Positions 16,114-25,383 are shown, numbered from the stretch's first letter. The stretch is DNA of 48,416 nt from Microbacterium enclense (GCF_004022425.1 NZ_RBZY01000029.1:1-48416), one strand, 5' to 3'. The notes: generated by a model not told the origin, from the letters alone. Numbers and translations: made by a program.

Positions 16114-17249
16114 TGCCCGAGGTCACCCCTGTCCCGCTGTCCACGCTGACGACCCTGCGCACGGGTGGTCTCCCCGCGCGCGCGATCGAGGCGCGGACCG
16201 CCGACGAACTCGTCGCCGTGCTGCGCGACCTGTGGTCGGGGGGTGAGCCGTGGCTCGTCGTGGGCGGTGGGTCGAACCTGTTCGTCGGCGACGAGCCGTT
16301 CGACGGCACGGTCGTGTTGGTGCGCTCGTCCGGCATCGAGGAGTTGCCGGGCTCGCGCCCCGACACGGTGCGGCTGCGGGTGCAGGCCGGTCACGATTGG
16401 GACGCGCTCGTCGCCGAGACGGTGTCCCGCGGACTCGCGGGGGTCGAGGCGATGTCCGGCATCCCCGGGACGGTGGGCGCGGCCCCCGTGCAGAACGTCG
16501 GCGCTTACGGGCAGGAGATCGTGCAGACCCTCGCCGAGGTCGAGCTGCTCGACGAGGGCACGGGCGAGCTGTCGACCGTCCCGGCATCCGAGCTCGGGCT
16601 CGGCTTCCGCACCTCGGTGCTGAAGCAGCACTACGGCTCGGTCGCGGAACGCCCGGGGGTGATCGTGTCGGTGACGCTCGAACTCGCGCGCGTCGGCGAC
16701 GAAGAGCGACCGATCGCGGGTGCCCAGCTCCGGGGCGCCCTGGGGCTGGATGCCGACGCGGCGGTGTCGCTGCGATGGATCCGCGATCACGTGCTCGCGA
16801 CCCGCGCGCGTAAGGGCATGGTGCTCGACGCCGAGGACCCCGACACCTGGAGCGCCGGGTCGTTCTTCCAGAACGCGATCGTGTCGGAGGCTTTCGCGCG
16901 GACGCTCCCGCAGGAGTGCCCGAAGTGGCCGCTGGGGCCGGTCCTCGACCCGGTGACCGTGATTCCTCTCGCCGCCTTCGACGGCGTCGTCCCACCGCCG
17001 GTGGCGGAGCGCCGCGAGGTGAAGGTGAGCGCGGCCTGGCTCATCGAGCACGCCGGGCTCTCGCGCGGCTTCCGCTTCCCCCGCTCGCGCGCCGGGCTGT
17101 CGACCAAGCACACGCTCGCGCTGACCAACCGCGGCCGTGCGACGGCGGCCGAGATCGCCGAGTTGGCCCGCTTCGTGCAGAGCCGCGTCCAGTCCGAGTT
17201 CGGCCTGCTCCTGCAGCCCGAGCCGGTGCTGGTGAACGTCGAGCTGTAG
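16113..17249 (+). CDS. murB: UDP-N-acetylmuramate dehydrogenase
   Basis: A 378-residue cytoplasmic FAD enzyme that reduces enolpyruvyl-UDP-GlcNAc to UDP-MurNAc in peptidoglycan synthesis. FAD-binding GGGSNLFV is at 51-58. The GIPGTVGAAPVQNVGAYGQE segment follows, then the catalytic serine region AGSFFQNAIVSE, and the C-terminal domain ends with the LLLQPEPVLV glutamate. ATG 16113 shares a base with the hadB stop (TGATG). A longer in-frame start inside hadB is not needed. Two family B palindromes follow the stop. Confidence 0.95.
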   Translation: MPEVTPVPLSTLTTLRTGGLPARAIEARTADELVAVLRDLWSGGEPWLVVGGGSNLFVGDEPFDGTVVLVRSSGIEELPGSRPDTVRLRVQAGHDWDALVAETVSRGLAGVEAMSGIPGTVGAAPVQNVGAYGQEIVQTLAEVELLDEGTGELSTVPASELGLGFRTSVLKQHYGSVAERPGVIVSVTLELARVGDEERPIAGAQLRGALGLDADAAVSLRWIRDHVLATRARKGMVLDAEDPDTWSAGSFFQNAIVSEAFARTLPQECPKWPLGPVLDPVTVIPLAAFDGVVPPPVAERREVKVSAAWLIEHAGLSRGFRFPRSRAGLSTKHTLALTNRGRATAAEIAELARFVQSRVQSEFGLLLQPEPVLVNVEL

Positions 17250-17294
17250 CCGGGAGTTCCTGGCATCCGGTCTGCCGTCCCGGCATCCGTCGCG

Positions 17295-17374
17295 CCGTCG
17301 TGCGGAGTTCTCGGGCGACACGCCGTTCGGCGCTGCCTCAAGCCGGTGTGTCGGTCAGGGACTCCGCGGGACGG
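17295..17374. repeat. 80-nt palindromic element, family B, copy 1
   Basis: Outer arms CCGTCGTGCGGAGTT and GGGACTCCGCGGGACGG; inner arms CGACACGCCG and CCGGTGTGTCG. It lies downstream of murB. Confidence 0.75.
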
Positions 17375-17435
17375 TACGGACCGGTGGGCTCAGGGTCCGG
17401 TCGGTCGAAGGTGGAGTGGATGCCATGACCAGGGT

Positions 17436-17514
17436 CATCGTGCCGAGGTCGCCGCCGACACGCCGACCGGAAACCTCGCCGGCCGGTGTGTCGCGGACGA
17501 ACTCCGCACGACGG
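17436..17514. repeat. 79-nt palindromic element, family B, copy 2
   Basis: Outer arms ATCGTGCCGAGGT and AACTCCGCACGACGG; inner arms CGACACGCCG and CCGGTGTGTCG. The left arm is the most diverged of the family. Confidence 0.7.
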
Positions 17515-17554
17515 CGCTGCCGGCTCGGAGAAGCCGCCCGCCGACCAGCGTCCG

Positions 17555-18754
17555 TCAGGCGAACAGGCGCTGGAGGCGGCGGATGCCCTCCAGCAGCTCG
17601 GCGTCGCCGAGGGCGTACGACAGGCGCAGGTAGCCGCTCGGACCGAAGGCCTCGCCCGGGACCACCGCGACCTCGGCCTGCTCGAGGATGAGGTCGGCGA
17701 GCTCGAGGGACGTCGTGGGGGTCGCCGCACCCCACGACCGGTTCAGCAGGCCGCGGACGTCGGGGTAGACGTAGAACGCGCCGAGCGGGTTCGGCACCTC
17801 GACGCCGTCGATCTTCGACAGCTCCGCCACGATCAGCCGTCGGCGCCGGTCGAACGCTTCGCGGAACTGCTCGGCCTCGTCCTGCGGACCGTTCAGTGCG
17901 GCGGCGGCGGCGATCTGCGCGATGTTGTTGACGTTGCTCGACAGGTGCGACTGCAGGTTGCCGGCGAGCTTCATGGCATCCGCCGGTCCGACCATCCAGC
18001 CCACGCGCCAGCCGGTCATCGCGTAGGTCTTCGCGACGCCGTTGATGAGGAGGGTCTGGCCGGCGAGCTCGGGCACGGCCTCCACGATCGAGACCGCGCG
18101 GGCGCCCTCGTAGGTGAGGTTCTGGTAGATCTCGTCGGTGATGACCCAGATGCCGTGCTCGAGGGCCCAGCGGCCGATCTCGGCGGTCTCCTCGGGCGTG
18201 TACACCGAGCCCGTGGGGTTCGACGGCGAGACGAACACCAAGACCGTGGTCTTGTCGGTGCGGGCGGCCTCGAGCTGCGCGACCGTGACCTTGTAGTCCT
18301 GGTCGGCGCCGGCGAACACCTCGACGGGGATGCCGTCGGCGAGGGCGATCGCCTCGGGGTAGGTCGTCCAATACGGCGCGGGGAGCAGCACCTCGTCACC
18401 GGGGTTCACCACGGTCTGGAACGCCTGGTACACGGCCTGCTTGCCGCCGTTGGTCACGATGACCTGCGACGGCGCGACCTCGAGGCCCGAGTCCCGCAGC
18501 GTCTTCGCGGCGATGGCCTCCCGCAGCACCGGGAGCCCGGCGGCGGGGGTGTAGCGGAAGTTCGCGGGGTTGTGCAGCGCTTCGGCGGCGGCATCCACGA
18601 TGAACTGCGGGGTCGCGAAGTCGGGTTCGCCGGCCGCATACGAGATGACGGGACGGCCGGCGGCCTTCAGGGCCTTGGCCTTCGCGTCGACCTTCAGGGT
18701 CGCGGATTCGGCGATGGCGGACAGCTTGCGGGAGAGCGGTGCACGGTCGGTCAC
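17555..18754 (-). CDS. aspC: PLP-dependent aminotransferase (aspartate aminotransferase type)
   Basis: A 399-residue class I aminotransferase. GEPDFATPQ is at 42-50, [10 protein letters not shown] near 101, [10 protein letters not shown] near 176-185, and the PLP lysine in [13 protein letters not shown] is Lys242. It moves amino groups between aspartate or another amino acid and 2-oxoglutarate. The gene is GTG-initiated with a -10 box (TAGGCT) exactly 7 bases upstream, so it is probably leaderless. In other actinobacteria it stands between murB and tRNA-Trp-secE, which supports the symbol. Confidence 0.9.
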   Translation of the reverse strand: MTDRAPLSRKLSAIAESATLKVDAKAKALKAAGRPVISYAAGEPDFATPQFIVDAAAEALHNPANFRYTPAAGLPVLREAIAAKTLRDSGLEVAPSQVIVTNGGKQAVYQAFQTVVNPGDEVLLPAPYWTTYPEAIALADGIPVEVFAGADQDYKVTVAQLEAARTDKTTVLVFVSPSNPTGSVYTPEETAEIGRWALEHGIWVITDEIYQNLTYEGARAVSIVEAVPELAGQTLLINGVAKTYAMTGWRVGWMVGPADAMKLAGNLQSHLSSNVNNIAQIAAAAALNGPQDEAEQFREAFDRRRRLIVAELSKIDGVEVPNPLGAFYVYPDVRGLLNRSWGAATPTTSLELADLILEQAEVAVVPGEAFGPSGYLRLSYALGDAELLEGIRRLQRLFA

Positions 18755-18761
18755 GGCACAG

Positions 18762-18767
18762 AGCCTA
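18762..18767 (-). promoter_or_regulatory. -10 box for leaderless aspC transcript
   Basis: TAGGCT on the minus strand, 7 bases before the GTG at 18754, without a ribosome-binding site in between. Confidence 0.55.
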
Positions 18768-18818
18768 CTCGGCGGTACCCGGGATGCCGCGGGCTCGCGA
18801 CCGGACGTCGGCGAAGCG

Positions 18819-19142
18819 TTACACGGCCGAGCTGAGGAACAACCAGACCAGGGGAAGCACGAGGACGACGCCGAGCGCGGTACCGATGATCGACAGGACG
18901 GGGGTGCGGTGGGCGCGCACGCGGAGGACGATGCCGACGATCCCGACGATCAGGGCGACGAGGCCGAGGAATCCCATGATCGGCAGGAGCACGATGCCGA
19001 GCCACCAGATCGCGTTCATCTCGGGGGCGAGGCCGATGAGGAAGATCATGAGGGCCGGCAGCAGGATGAACGCCGCGAGGATGATCGCGACGATGCCGAG
19101 AACATCGGTCGCGCGTCGACCGGCCGGTGAGACAGAGGCCAT
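18819..19142 (-). CDS. Small membrane protein, about three transmembrane segments
   Basis: A 107-residue hydrophobic protein. After a short polar start ([14 protein letters not shown]) there are three long hydrophobic stretches, about residues 13-36, 45-72 and 82-105, separated by NAIWW and RVRAHRTPV. This layout resembles the DUF4190-type small membrane proteins of actinobacteria; I cannot name a function. A -10 box TACCGT lies 6 bases before the ATG on the minus strand, so the mRNA is probably leaderless. It is divergent from the ClC gene, with about 56 bases between starts. Confidence 0.75.
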   Translation of the reverse strand: MASVSPAGRRATDVLGIVAIILAAFILLPALMIFLIGLAPEMNAIWWLGIVLLPIMGFLGLVALIVGIVGIVLRVRAHRTPVLSIIGTALGVVLVLPLVWLFLSSAV

Positions 19143-19148
19143 GCGGTC

Positions 19149-19154
19149 ACGGTA
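19149..19154 (-). promoter_or_regulatory. -10 box for leaderless small membrane protein
   Basis: TACCGT on the minus strand, 6 bases before the ATG at 19142. Confidence 0.5.
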
Positions 19155-19198
19155 GCGCGTGGCGGGCAGGGTGTCGCGCGTGCATTAGCGTGGCGGTC

Positions 19199-20494
19199 GT
19201 GACAGCAGAGGCCCCCGAACGGACCCGCGTGCATCGTCGAGGGCTCGGCATCCTGCTCCGGCTCGGACTGGCGACCGCCGTCGTGGGGGTCTCGACCGGG
19301 CTCGCCGTGCTCCTGCTGGTCTGGATCGTCCACACCATCGAGCACCTCGTCTGGGGTGATGACGAGGGACCCTTCCTGGACGGGCTGGCCTACCCGTCGG
19401 TGTGGTGGCTCCCCATCGCCACGGTCGGGGGAGCGGGTGTCGTCGCCGCGCTCGGCTGGTACCTGCTCCGCCGCTTCGGCCGGAGGATCGCCACGGTCGA
19501 GCAGGGCGTCGCAGGTGCCCGCATGCCGTGGTGGGAGACGCTGGCCGACACCGTGATCCAGGTGACCTCGGTCGCCCTCGGCGCCTCGATCGGTAAGGAG
19601 GTCGCGCCGCGCGAGCTCGCCGCGATGGCGGGGTCGAAGATCGTGCGGTGGTTCCGCCTCGACGCGCGCTGGGGACGCATCCTCATCGCCGCCGCCGCGG
19701 GCGCGGGTCTCGCCGCGGTGTACAACGTGCCGCTCGGGGGAGCGCTGTTCGCGATCGAGATCCTGCTCGCGCAGTTCAGCGTCGGCGCTGCCGTCGTCGC
19801 CCTGTCGGTGAGTGCGATCGCCACCGTGGTCGCACGACCGCTCGTCGGTGACGGCTCGCTCTACACCGTGGCATCCATCGACGTGAATGCGTCCCTCATC
19901 GTGGCGGCGATCCTCATCGGCCCGCTCATGGGGTGGGGCGCGACGAGCTTCTCGACGGTCACCTCGCTCCTGGCGAAGGTGCGTCCGACCGGGTGGAAGC
20001 TGCTCGTCGTGCTACCGCTGACGTTCACCGCGGTCGGCGCGCTCGGCACGCTGTTCCCGCTGATCCTCGGCAACGGGCGGGCGCTCGCGACCGCGGGGTT
20101 CGATCTGTCGCAGCCGGCACTGCTGCTGCTCGCGCTCGCCGCTCTGAAGTACGTCGCGACCGTGGTCTCGCTCGGGTCGGGCGCGGTGGGCGGGACGCTC
20201 CAGCCGTCGGTCGCGATCGGCGCGAGCCTGGGTGCCGCGGCCGCCGCGGGGTGGGCGTTCATCTGGCCGGGAGCGGATGCCACCGGCCTCGCCATCGTGG
20301 CCGCGGCGGCGTTCCTCGCCTCGAACATGCGCGCACCCTTCACCGCGATCGTGCTCGTCATCGAGTTCACCGACACGGGCTTCGATCTGTTGCTGCCGAT
20401 CTTCCTCGCCGTCGCCGGATCCCTCGCCGCGGCACGGCTCACCTCGCGCGCGAGTGTGCGCCGCTTCGCGCCGCGCGACCCCGGCAGGGAGTAG
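19199..20494 (+). CDS. ClC family chloride channel/antiporter, divergent filter
   Basis: A 431-residue membrane protein with about ten hydrophobic segments, matching the ClC fold. The three anion-pathway motifs can be placed but are altered: GVAGARMP (103-110) for GSGIP, GKEVAPRE (132-139) for the GxxGP motif, and GGTLQPS (331-337) for GxFxP. The glutamate in the second motif may be the gating residue. No CBS domains follow. I chose GTG 19199, with TAGCGT 7 bases upstream, implying a leaderless mRNA; GTG 19190 is the alternative. It converges on aceB. Confidence 0.88.
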   Translation: MTAEAPERTRVHRRGLGILLRLGLATAVVGVSTGLAVLLLVWIVHTIEHLVWGDDEGPFLDGLAYPSVWWLPIATVGGAGVVAALGWYLLRRFGRRIATVEQGVAGARMPWWETLADTVIQVTSVALGASIGKEVAPRELAAMAGSKIVRWFRLDARWGRILIAAAAGAGLAAVYNVPLGGALFAIEILLAQFSVGAAVVALSVSAIATVVARPLVGDGSLYTVASIDVNASLIVAAILIGPLMGWGATSFSTVTSLLAKVRPTGWKLLVVLPLTFTAVGALGTLFPLILGNGRALATAGFDLSQPALLLLALAALKYVATVVSLGSGAVGGTLQPSVAIGASLGAAAAAGWAFIWPGADATGLAIVAAAAFLASNMRAPFTAIVLVIEFTDTGFDLLLPIFLAVAGSLAAARLTSRASVRRFAPRDPGRE

Positions 20495-20550
20495 AGCCCG
20501 ACGGCAGCGCGCGGAGCCGGGACGCCACGGCCCCGGCCCCGCGCACCCCG

Positions 20551-22203
20551 TCAGTCGAGGTACTTCGCGTACGCCGGCAGGGTGAGGAACGCCGGGAACT
20601 CCTCGCGCAGCGCCACGTCGCGGAATACCTCGGCGGCGTCGTCGAAACGGTCGCCTTCGAAGCGGGTCGCCTCGGCGAGGACATCCCGGAGCAGCCCCTC
20701 GACGTACTCGCGCGTGATGCGCGTGCCGTCGGCGGTGGAGCGGTCCTGGTGGATCCACTGCCAGATCTGCGAGCGCGAGATCTCGGCGGTCGCGGCGTCT
20801 TCCATCAGGTCGTCGATCGCGACGGCCCCGAGGCCCCGCAGCCACGCCTCGATGTAGCGGATCGCCACCGAGACGTTCCCGCGTACCCCCTTCGCCGTGA
20901 TCGGCAGGCCGATCCGCAGGTCGAGCAGCTGCTCGGGGCGCACCTCGACGTCCTCGCGCAGCCGGTCGAGCTGGTTCTCACGATCGCCGAGGACCGCGTC
21001 GAACTCGGCGCGGGCCACGGGGATCAGGTCGGGGTGGGCCACCCATGTCCCGTCGAAGCCGTCGCCGGCCTCGCGCCGCTTGTCGGCGGCGACCTTCTCG
21101 AACGCCGCCTCGGTCACCTCGGGCTTCCGGCGGTTGGGGATGGAGGCGCTCATGCCGCCGATCGCGTACGCGCCGCGCTTGTGGCACGTGCGCACGAGCA
21201 GTTCGGTGTACGCCCGCATGAACGGCACCGTCATGGTGACCTCGCTCCGGTCGGGGAGCACGAACCGCGCCCCGCGACCGCGGTAGGTCTTGATGATCGA
21301 GAAGATATAGTCCCACCGGCCGGCGTTGAGACCCGCGCAGTGGTCGCGGAGGGCGAAGAGGATCTCCTCCATCTCGAACGCCGCGGGCAGCGTTTCGATG
21401 AGTACGGTCGCGCGGATCGTGCCGTGGGCCAGTCCCAGGCGTTCCTCGGTGAACGAGAACACGTCGTCCCACAGCCGCGCTTCGTCGGCGGACTCGATCT
21501 TCGGCAGGTAGAAGTACGGTCCGCGCTCGGCCGCGATCAGCGCGTGTGCGTTGTGGAAGACGTACAGCCCGTAGTCCACGAGAGAACCGGATGCCGCGAG
21601 CTCGCGGCCCTCGCGGTCGATCACGGTGATGTGCTTCTCGGGCAGGTGCCAGCCGCGCGGGCGCATCACGATCGTGGGCGTGCGCTCGGCGGTGACGCGG
21701 TACTCCTTGCCCTCGGGGCTGATGTGGCTCAGCTGCCCGCGGATCGCGTCGAACAGCGAGAGCTGGCCGCCGATGACGTTGCGCCACGTGGGGGAGGTGG
21801 CATCCTCCTGGTCGGCGAGCCACACCCGCGCGCCGGAGTTCAGCGCGTTGATCGTCATCTTCGGGTCGGTCGGGCCCGTGATCTCGACGCGGCGGTCCTC
21901 GAGGCCGGGACCGGCGCCGGCCACGCGCCACGAGGGGTCTTCGCGGATGTGCGCCGTCTCGGACCGGAAGTGCGGGTCGTCGCCGTTGCCGATCTCGAAG
22001 CGGCGGCGCTCCCGTGCGGCGAGCCGGTCGTAGCGGCGACGGCCGAAGCGGTCGTGCAGCTCGGTGAGGAAGGCGAGGGCCGCGGGGGTGAGGATCTCGG
22101 CATCCCGTCCCTCGAGCGGACGCTCGATGCGCAGGTGAGGGGTGGATGCCGTCGGCTCGGGGCCGCGGCGGTCGGTGGTGGGCGGGGGTTCGATGAGGGT
22201 CAT
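20551..22203 (-). CDS. aceB: Malate synthase A
   Basis: A 550-residue enzyme of the glyoxylate shunt that joins glyoxylate and acetyl-CoA to malate. The length fits form A. Visible family segments include GKEYRVTAERTPTIVMRPRG, HVLPEKH-like WHLPEKHITVIDREG, the ETLPAAFEMEEIL catalytic region, GLNAGRWDYIFS, and the C-terminal RSQIWQW. It lies downstream of aceA in the same direction with a 93-base spacer carrying a strong stem-loop, so it may be read from the aceA promoter or separately. Confidence 0.95.
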   Translation of the reverse strand: MTLIEPPPTTDRRGPEPTASTPHLRIERPLEGRDAEILTPAALAFLTELHDRFGRRRYDRLAARERRRFEIGNGDDPHFRSETAHIREDPSWRVAGAGPGLEDRRVEITGPTDPKMTINALNSGARVWLADQEDATSPTWRNVIGGQLSLFDAIRGQLSHISPEGKEYRVTAERTPTIVMRPRGWHLPEKHITVIDREGRELAASGSLVDYGLYVFHNAHALIAAERGPYFYLPKIESADEARLWDDVFSFTEERLGLAHGTIRATVLIETLPAAFEMEEILFALRDHCAGLNAGRWDYIFSIIKTYRGRGARFVLPDRSEVTMTVPFMRAYTELLVRTCHKRGAYAIGGMSASIPNRRKPEVTEAAFEKVAADKRREAGDGFDGTWVAHPDLIPVARAEFDAVLGDRENQLDRLREDVEVRPEQLLDLRIGLPITAKGVRGNVSVAIRYIEAWLRGLGAVAIDDLMEDAATAEISRSQIWQWIHQDRSTADGTRITREYVEGLLRDVLAEATRFEGDRFDDAAEVFRDVALREEFPAFLTLPAYAKYLD

Positions 22204-22228
22204 GATCGTGGCTTTCGTGTGAGCCTCG

Positions 22229-22279
22229 GTGTCCAGGACACGCGGGCGGAAGGTCGTGGCATCCGCGTGTCTTGGACAC
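22229..22279. promoter_or_regulatory. Stem-loop with two GTGTCC/GGACAC boxes between aceA and aceB
   Basis: GTGTCCAGGACACGCGG (22229-22245) pairs with CCGCGTGTCTTGGACAC (22263-22279) with one mismatch. Each arm is itself a palindrome: GTGTCC-A-GGACAC, and GTGTC-TTG-GACAC. The site could be a double operator, an mRNA processing hairpin, or both. It stands 26 bases before the aceB start. Confidence 0.6.
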
Positions 22280-22296
22280 TCGAGAGGCGAAGGGGG

Positions 22297-23613
22297 TCAG
22301 TGGAACTGCGCGGTCTCGGTGGAGCCGGCGAGGGCGAGCGTGGCGCTGTCGGGGTTGAGCGCGGTCGAGACGACGTCGAAGTAGCCGGTGCCCGCCTCGC
22401 GCTGGTGGCGCGTGGCGGTGTACCCGTTCGCTTCGGCGGCGAATTCGGCTTCCTGCAGCTCGACGTACGCGCTCATGGCGCGTTCGGCGTAGCCGCGGGC
22501 GAGATCGAACATCGAGTGGTTCACGGCGTGGAAGCCGGCCAGCGTGATGAACTGGAAGGCGTAGCCGAGGGCGGCCAGGTCGGCCTGGAATGTGGCGATC
22601 TGCTCGTCGTCGAGGTGACGCTTCCAGTTGAAGCTCGGCGAGCAGTTGTAGGCGAGGAGCTTGCCCGGGTAACGGGCGTGGATGGCCTCGGCGAAGGCGC
22701 GGGCGAGCTCGATGTCGGGCTCTCCCGTCTCGACCCAGATCAGGTCGGCGTAGGGCGCGAACGCGAGGCCGCGCGAGATGACGGCATCCAGACCCGGGCG
22801 CACCCGGTAGAAGCCCTCACTCGTGCGCTCGCCGGTGAGGAACTCCGCGTCGCGCGGGTCGACGTCGCTCGTGAGCAGGTCGGCGGCGAGTGCGTCGGTG
22901 CGGGCGATGATCACCGTCGGGACGCCCGCGACGTCGGCGGCGAGGCGCGCGGCGTTGAGCGTCCGGATGTGCTGCTGCGTGGGAACGAGCACCTTGCCGC
23001 CGAGGTGGCCGCATTTCTTCTCGCTCGCGAGCTGGTCTTCCCAGTGGATGCCGGCCGCCCCCGCCTGGATCAGCGACTGCGCGAGCTCGTAGGCGTTGAG
23101 GGGGCCGCCGAAGCCGGCCTCGGCGTCGGCGACGATCGGGGCGAGCCAGTCCTGCGTGATCTCGCCCTCGGCGCGCTCGATCTGGTCCTGGCGCAGCAGT
23201 GCGTTGTTGATGCGGCGGACGACCGCGGGCACCGAGTTGGCGGGGTACAGGCTCTGGTCGGGGTAGGTCTGACCCGCGAGGTTGCCGTCGGCGGCGACCT
23301 GCCAGCCCGAGAGGTAGATGGCCTTCAGTCCCGCGCGCACCTGCTGCACGGCCTGGCCGCCGGTGTAGGCGCCGAGGGCCCGGACGTACTCCTCGGTGTG
23401 GAGGAGGTTCCAGAGGTTCTCCGCGCCGCGGCGGGCGAGCGTGGACTCCTCGCGGACGCTGCCGCGGAGCCGTACGACGTCCTCGGCGGAGTACGTGCGC
23501 TCGATGCCGTCCCACCGCGGGTCGTTCTCCCAGGCGGCGCGGATCTCATCGGCGGTCTCGGTCTGGTCGCCGGGGCGCAGGGGCGGCTGGGCGGGGGTGG
23601 CCTGGATCGTCAT
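22297..23613 (-). CDS. aceA: Isocitrate lyase
   Basis: A 438-residue glyoxylate shunt enzyme that cleaves isocitrate to glyoxylate and succinate. The catalytic signature KKCGH is at 199-203 with Cys201; [21 protein letters not shown] and NCSPSFNW are also typical. I chose ATG 23613 because a strong AAGGAGGA site sits just upstream; the longer frame adds 15 residues of leader sequence. It is divergent from a RamB-type regulator gene 127 bases away, and together with aceB it allows growth on acetate or fatty acids. Confidence 0.96.
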   Translation of the reverse strand: MTIQATPAQPPLRPGDQTETADEIRAAWENDPRWDGIERTYSAEDVVRLRGSVREESTLARRGAENLWNLLHTEEYVRALGAYTGGQAVQQVRAGLKAIYLSGWQVAADGNLAGQTYPDQSLYPANSVPAVVRRINNALLRQDQIERAEGEITQDWLAPIVADAEAGFGGPLNAYELAQSLIQAGAAGIHWEDQLASEKKCGHLGGKVLVPTQQHIRTLNAARLAADVAGVPTVIIARTDALAADLLTSDVDPRDAEFLTGERTSEGFYRVRPGLDAVISRGLAFAPYADLIWVETGEPDIELARAFAEAIHARYPGKLLAYNCSPSFNWKRHLDDEQIATFQADLAALGYAFQFITLAGFHAVNHSMFDLARGYAERAMSAYVELQEAEFAAEANGYTATRHQREAGTGYFDVVSTALNPDSATLALAGSTETAQFH

Positions 23614-23701
23614 GTCGTCCTCCTTCGGGTGTCGGGCATCGGTGCCCGTGGAGACCACTGTCGGCGAAGAATCGCCGCCGGAACCACTGGAGCCGGTGTG
23701 A

Positions 23702-23734
23702 AGTTTTGTTGTTCTTCCGTTCTGGTGAGATCAT
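23702..23734 (+). promoter_or_regulatory. ramB promoter with candidate RamB site
   Basis: A -35 (TTGTTG, 23706-23711) and -10 (GATCAT, 23729-23734) are separated by 17 bases, and the -10 ends 6 bases before the ATG, so the mRNA is probably leaderless. The A/T-rich GAAGTTTTGTTGTTCTTC, with GAAG/CTTC ends, overlaps the -35 and stands out from the GC-rich surroundings. It is the best candidate operator for the regulator itself. Confidence 0.5.
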
Positions 23735-23740
23735 CGCGAC

Positions 23741-25216
23741 ATGGACACCGGTGTCTCCCTGACCGCGGCCTCCGCGGCATCCGACGATGAAGGCGTGGAC
23801 ACGCTCACGATCGGCAAGCGCATCCGACAACTGCGCACGGCGCGCGGCATGACGCTCGACGAACTCGCCGCCGCGGTCGGTCGTGCGCCGAGTCAGATGT
23901 CGATGATCGAGACCGGGCGCCGCGAGGCGAAGCTCACGCTCCTGCAGGCCATCGCGCGGGCGCTCGGTACGGGCCTGGATGCCCTCCTGGACGCCGAGCC
24001 CCTCGACGAGCGCGCGTCGCTGGAGATCGCGGTCGAGCGCGCGATGCGCGGGTCGACGTTCCAGGCCCTCGGCATCACGCCGTTCCGCGTCGGCAAGTCG
24101 GTGCCCGACGAGGCGCTCGCCGCGATGCTCGCGCTCCAGGCCGAGATCGAGCGGCTCCGCGACGAGCGCTCCGCCACACCGGAGGAAGCGCGTCGCGCCA
24201 ACGTGGCGCTCCGCCGCCTCATGCGCACGCAGGACAACCACTTCCCCGAGCTCGAGCGCACGGCATCCGAGATCCTCGCCGCCGTCGACCACCCCGGCGG
24301 CCCGCTCACCCAGCGCGCCGCGAGCGACATCGCCGCGTACCTCGGGTTCTCGCTGCACTACGTGCCCGACCTGCCGCAGACGACCCGCAGCATCGCCGAC
24401 GTGAAGAACGGGCGGCTGTACCTCTCCACGCGCGTGGCCAAGGGCGACCCGCGTGCCGCGGTGCTGCAGGCGCTGTCGAGCCGCATGCTCGGGCACACCG
24501 AGCCGACGAGCTACGGCGAGTTCCTCCGCCAGCGGGTCGAGACGAACTACCTCGCCGGCGCTCTCCTCATCCCCGAATCCCATGCCGTTACGGCACTGAC
24601 GGATGCGAAGGCCCGCCGAGCCCTCAGCATCGAGGACCTCCGCGACACGTACTCCGTGTCGTACGAGACGGCCGCGCACCGGTTCACGAATCTCGCGACG
24701 GTGCATCTCGGCATCCCGGTGCACTTCCTGAAGGTGCACGAGTCGGGGACGATCACGAAGGCGTACGAGAACGACGACGTGAACTTCCCGACGGACCGGC
24801 TGGGGTCGATCGAGGGGCAGATGTGCTGCCGCCGGTGGACGAGCCGCGTCGTCTTCGACGAGGACGACCGCTTCAACCCCTACTACCAGTACACCGACAC
24901 CGGGAACGGAACCTACTGGTGCACCGCCCGCGTCGAGCAGTCGAGCGAGGGGGCGCACTCGGTGAGCGTGGGCGTGCGGTTCGACGACACGAAGTGGTTC
25001 CGCGGGCGCGACACCCCCAACCGCGGCGTCTCGCGGCACGCGGTCGAGGTGTGCTGCCGGCGTCCGCCCGCCGACCTCGAGGCGGCGTGGCGCGACAACG
25101 CCTGGCCCAACGTCCGCACGCCCCGGACCCTGCTCGCGACGCTGCCGACCGGCGCGTTCCCCGGCGTCGACACGACCGAGGTGTACGAGTTCCTCGAGGC
25201 CCACGCCCCGAGGTGA
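23741..25216 (+). CDS. ramB: RamB-type acetate metabolism regulator (XRE HTH plus short-chain fatty acyl regulator domain)
   Basis: A 491-residue transcription factor. The N-terminal XRE helix-turn-helix (about 25-85) includes GKRIRQLRTARGMTLDELAA and PSQMSMIETGRREAKLTLL. A central IrrE/DUF955-like segment follows (ETNYLAGALLIPESHAV, about 265-285). The C-terminal part has paired cysteines (QMCCRRW and VEVCCRRPP) found in the short-chain fatty acyl regulator family. In Corynebacterium RamB represses acetate genes, and here it is divergent from aceA, which supports the same role. Metal binding by the cysteines is inferred. Confidence 0.9.
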   Translation: MDTGVSLTAASAASDDEGVDTLTIGKRIRQLRTARGMTLDELAAAVGRAPSQMSMIETGRREAKLTLLQAIARALGTGLDALLDAEPLDERASLEIAVERAMRGSTFQALGITPFRVGKSVPDEALAAMLALQAEIERLRDERSATPEEARRANVALRRLMRTQDNHFPELERTASEILAAVDHPGGPLTQRAASDIAAYLGFSLHYVPDLPQTTRSIADVKNGRLYLSTRVAKGDPRAAVLQALSSRMLGHTEPTSYGEFLRQRVETNYLAGALLIPESHAVTALTDAKARRALSIEDLRDTYSVSYETAAHRFTNLATVHLGIPVHFLKVHESGTITKAYENDDVNFPTDRLGSIEGQMCCRRWTSRVVFDEDDRFNPYYQYTDTGNGTYWCTARVEQSSEGAHSVSVGVRFDDTKWFRGRDTPNRGVSRHAVEVCCRRPPADLEAAWRDNAWPNVRTPRTLLATLPTGAFPGVDTTEVYEFLEAHAPR

Positions 25217-25235
25217 CGGCCGGGGTGGCGGTCCG

Positions 25236-25291
25236 GCCGGTGCCGTGTCGTCGGGCCGGTGCCGTGTCGTCGTGCCGTGCCATGTCGTCGT
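25236..25291. repeat. 19-bp tandem repeat, three copies
   Basis: GCCGGTGCCGTGTCGTCGG (25236-25254) is followed by GCCGGTGCCGTGTCGTCGT (25255-25273) and a shorter GCCGTGCCATGTCGTCGT (25274-25291). The last copy runs into the left arm of a family B palindrome, which looks as though part of the arm was duplicated by slippage. Confidence 0.75.
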
Positions 25292-25364
25292 GCGGAGTTC
25301 GTGGATGACACGCCGGTTCGGGATGCCGTGCGGCGGCGTGTCGTGGGAGAACTCCGCGCGACGG
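25285..25364. repeat. 80-nt palindromic element, family B, copy 3
   Basis: Outer arms TCGTCGTGCGGAGTTCG and GAACTCCGCGCGACGG; inner arms TGACACGCCG and CGGCGTGTCG. It is close to the consensus and lies downstream of ramB. Confidence 0.8.
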
Positions 25365-25383
25365 ATCGGGGCCGAGCGAGGGC

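Larger units (their letters stand above)
17250..17554. other. Intergenic region between convergent murB and aspC
   Basis: These 305 bases hold two family B palindromes 61 bases apart and no gene I can support. Short peptides in the frames here recur at other palindromes and reflect the repeat, not coding. Confidence 0.7.

Noticed and set aside
19933..23790. A 1285-codon open frame on the + strand opposite aceB and aceA
   Set aside because: It mirrors the codon pattern of the two well-supported glyoxylate genes, has no recognisable domain and is a typical high-GC antisense frame.
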